Source: CAZMCH01 sp964564735
GTDB taxonomy: Bacteria > Poribacteria > DTPJ01
DNA: 64,000 nucleotides
Direction: 5' to 3'
Assembly: GCA_964564735.1 (NCBI GenBank)
Contig: CAZMCH010000012.1
Span: forward strand, 1 to 64,000
Under the pieces are notes generated by a model. The model ran no database searches, was not told the DNA's origin, and worked only from the letters and a program-made list of their open reading frames with translations. This document shows, piece by piece, positions 62,603 to 64,000 of the stretch. The stretch's first letter is position 1; each line of letters starts with the position of its first letter. The position numbers and the translations under genes are program-made.

Positions 62603-64000
62603 ATGTTTAGAAAATATCTATTGAAAATATGCGTATTTGTTACATTAATGATATTATCAGAAATAGGGGTAAATGCAATGAATAATGGAATATGGATAAA
62701 GCCTGTCTATGAAGGCAATGAGCCGAGTTGGGAACCACGCCCTTTATTTTGGTATCAAGTTGAGGGGAATCCTGTCGTATATAGAACGGAAATAAAAATC
62801 GAGCAGAAAGTTAAGATGACACCAATAATCATCAATACTTATGGCTATTGCTATGTCTTTGTTGACGACCAAGAAGTATATGGGAAAAAAGAGGAAAAAA
62901 ACGATAAAAAAACTCAAATATACGCTACTGATCTTGCTAATTTCCTGTCTATTGGCAATCACGTATTATGGATAAGCGCGCCCAGAGATGGTTTTGCGAT
63001 GTCTGGCTTTATTCAATATGAAGATGGGACAAGAAAACCGATCAATACTGATAAAAGTTGGAAAGTCAAAAAATTTCCCTCATCTACAATATTGGAATTG
63101 CAAGAAGATATTTTAAATGATTGGAATGGCACAACTCCAGACGGGTGGGTTGATGTAGAAGAAGTCTCAGAACAAGCATTAATACCTGACAAGTTCTTAT
63201 TATTATCGGCATATTATACAACTGAACTTGATAGGCTTCAAGAAACCATATCCGAAATATCATGGAAGTATGAACTTTTAAAGCAAAAGGGGTTGGTCAT
63301 TGAAGATTGGCAAAGCTACGGATGGGGCAAAGCAACACGCATATCAGCAATTATACAAGACGCTATAAATAATGTCATAAATGAGATTTCGCCTATACAA
63401 AATGCCCTTGATGAACTCAAAAGGAAGCAAATTCATTCTATTAATGATTTTAATATGGCAATTAGTCAATTAGAGCAGACTCGATCAAAGATAAAGTCTT
63501 TAAGTAATGCTTTAAGTGCTTTTACGAACTATGTCATGGCATTTGATCGCGCAAAGTTTTTTGCTTTACTAAAAGATGATCAATTATCAAACTATGGGAA
63601 ATCTATCCTAAAAGATTTGGACAATAAGCTAGATTATAAATTATCAGGATGGGAAAATATTGCAGAAAGCCTTTCAGATATTAATAATAATCTGATTAAA
63701 ATGCGTTCTGAATATGAGAAATCAATCGGTCATCCAATTAATGAGCTAAATCAAAGCAGATATAATAAATTCGGATGGATACCTGTTTCGGAACTGGTTG
63801 ATAGTGAAATCAATGACTGGGGAATAAGAGTAAGTATTCCACAGGTTGAATGGAGTATCGATGCACCAAAAAAATGGTGGCTTATGCTCGATCCGAATAA
63901 TCAGGGATTATCAGAGAAACGAGAATCTTATGGATATAATATTGAGGATCAATGGCCTAAAGTGGAAATTGGTCGCAGTTGGGAATCGCAAAAATACAAT
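62603..64000 (+). CDS. Secreted protein with GH2-type sugar-binding-like domain (runs off window)
   Basis: The frame is open for 466 codons from ATG 62603, behind GGAGGAGG, to the right edge. It starts with a signal peptide (YLLKICVFVTLMILSEIGVN). The first ~160 residues look like a beta-sandwich (GYCYVFVDDQEVYG, GNHVLWISAPRDGFAMSGF). A helical spacer follows (about residues 195-395), then WWLMLDP and VEIGRSWESQKYN, which resemble the start of a GH2-type jelly-roll. A beta-galactosidase-like enzyme is plausible, but its catalytic domain is outside the window. Confidence 0.6.
   Translation, partial: MFRKYLLKICVFVTLMILSEIGVNAMNNGIWIKPVYEGNEPSWEPRPLFWYQVEGNPVVYRTEIKIEQKVKMTPIIINTYGYCYVFVDDQEVYGKKEEKNDKKTQIYATDLANFLSIGNHVLWISAPRDGFAMSGFIQYEDGTRKPINTDKSWKVKKFPSSTILELQEDILNDWNGTTPDGWVDVEEVSEQALIPDKFLLLSAYYTTELDRLQETISEISWKYELLKQKGLVIEDWQSYGWGKATRISAIIQDAINNVINEISPIQNALDELKRKQIHSINDFNMAISQLEQTRSKIKSLSNALSAFTNYVMAFDRAKFFALLKDDQLSNYGKSILKDLDNKLDYKLSGWENIAESLSDINNNLIKMRSEYEKSIGHPINELNQSRYNKFGWIPVSELVDSEINDWGIRVSIPQVEWSIDAPKKWWLMLDPNNQGLSEKRESYGYNIEDQWPKVEIGRSWESQKYN

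Noticed and set aside
1..64000. CRISPR arrays, tRNA or rRNA genes
   Set aside because: No regular spacer-repeat series, cloverleaf or rRNA-like conserved stretch was seen on either strand.

Overview
The window is an AT-rich (roughly one-third G+C by eye) bacterial chromosome segment with no tRNA, rRNA or CRISPR. The best guess at the organism is Candidatus Poribacteria or a close relative. The reasons are: many Gfo/Idh/MocA oxidoreductases, URO-D-like proteins, a ThuA protein, a sulfatase and glycosidases; short hairpin-forming repeats between genes; and a giant secreted protein ending in a dockerin plus a type IX-style sorting tail containing NPFNPETWIPYQL. This is an inference from gene content, not a phylogenetic placement.

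Layout. 1-9.2 kb is a minus-strand block: a cut-off P2-type cation ATPase, a QueG-like Fe-S protein, Ogt, a DUF6754 protein, two Gfo/Idh/MocA enzymes, a K+ channel and an M42 peptidase. 9.6-13.9 kb carries another Gfo/Idh/MocA protein, a TauE/SafE transporter, a beta-CASP nuclease and a beta-propeller glycosidase-like protein. 14.8-21.5 kb is a plus-strand information-processing run: RNase Y, a secreted lectin-like protein, an orphan DNA methyltransferase, YmdB, XseA, XseB and a polyprenyl synthase. 21.8-29.2 kb is one 2464-residue multi-repeat secreted protein with a sigma-54-like promoter. 29.3-31.4 kb has a URO-D-like gene and a 652-bp internally deleted IS. 32.2-38.5 kb is a glycan-degradation cluster: fucosidase, NanA-like aldolase, Gfo/Idh/MocA, sulfatase, serine hydrolase. 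38.6-41.6 kb is an iron-uptake locus (small Cys-rich protein, FeoB, FeoA, DtxR-type repressor) with two DtxR-box-like sites. 41.7-45.8 kb holds a TPR protein, a doubled YibE/F protein and ThuA. 46.3-52.0 kb has a PreA/PreT-like flavoprotein that lacks its NAD(P)H domain, a high-G+C GH36 gene bounded by copies of its neighbour's 3' end, and a URO-D gene. 52.0-54.0 kb is a psp-like operon with a sigma-54-like promoter. 54.8-58.3 kb encodes RluD, FakA and FakB. 58.8-61.9 kb is an ECF sigma/anti-sigma/RseB-like envelope-stress cluster with a small secreted protein and a Spy/CpxP-like protein. The right edge has a MazG-like protein and a cut-off GH2-like secreted protein.

How the genes fit together. 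The Gfo/Idh/MocA, sulfatase, fucosidase, NanA-like, GH36, URO-D and ThuA genes suggest a life on complex, partly sulfated glycans. The Feo/DtxR locus handles iron. The psp-like operon and the ECF cluster look like two separate envelope-stress responses.

The most unusual points are: the GH36 insertion with a duplicated gene end; the flavoprotein that lost exactly one domain; two sigma-54-like promoters; AUA and AUC as apparent start codons of RNase Y and a TauE-like transporter; a ~270-bp MITE-like repeat in two copies; and nested palindromic repeats between genes. All calls come from reading the sequence; no database search was possible.
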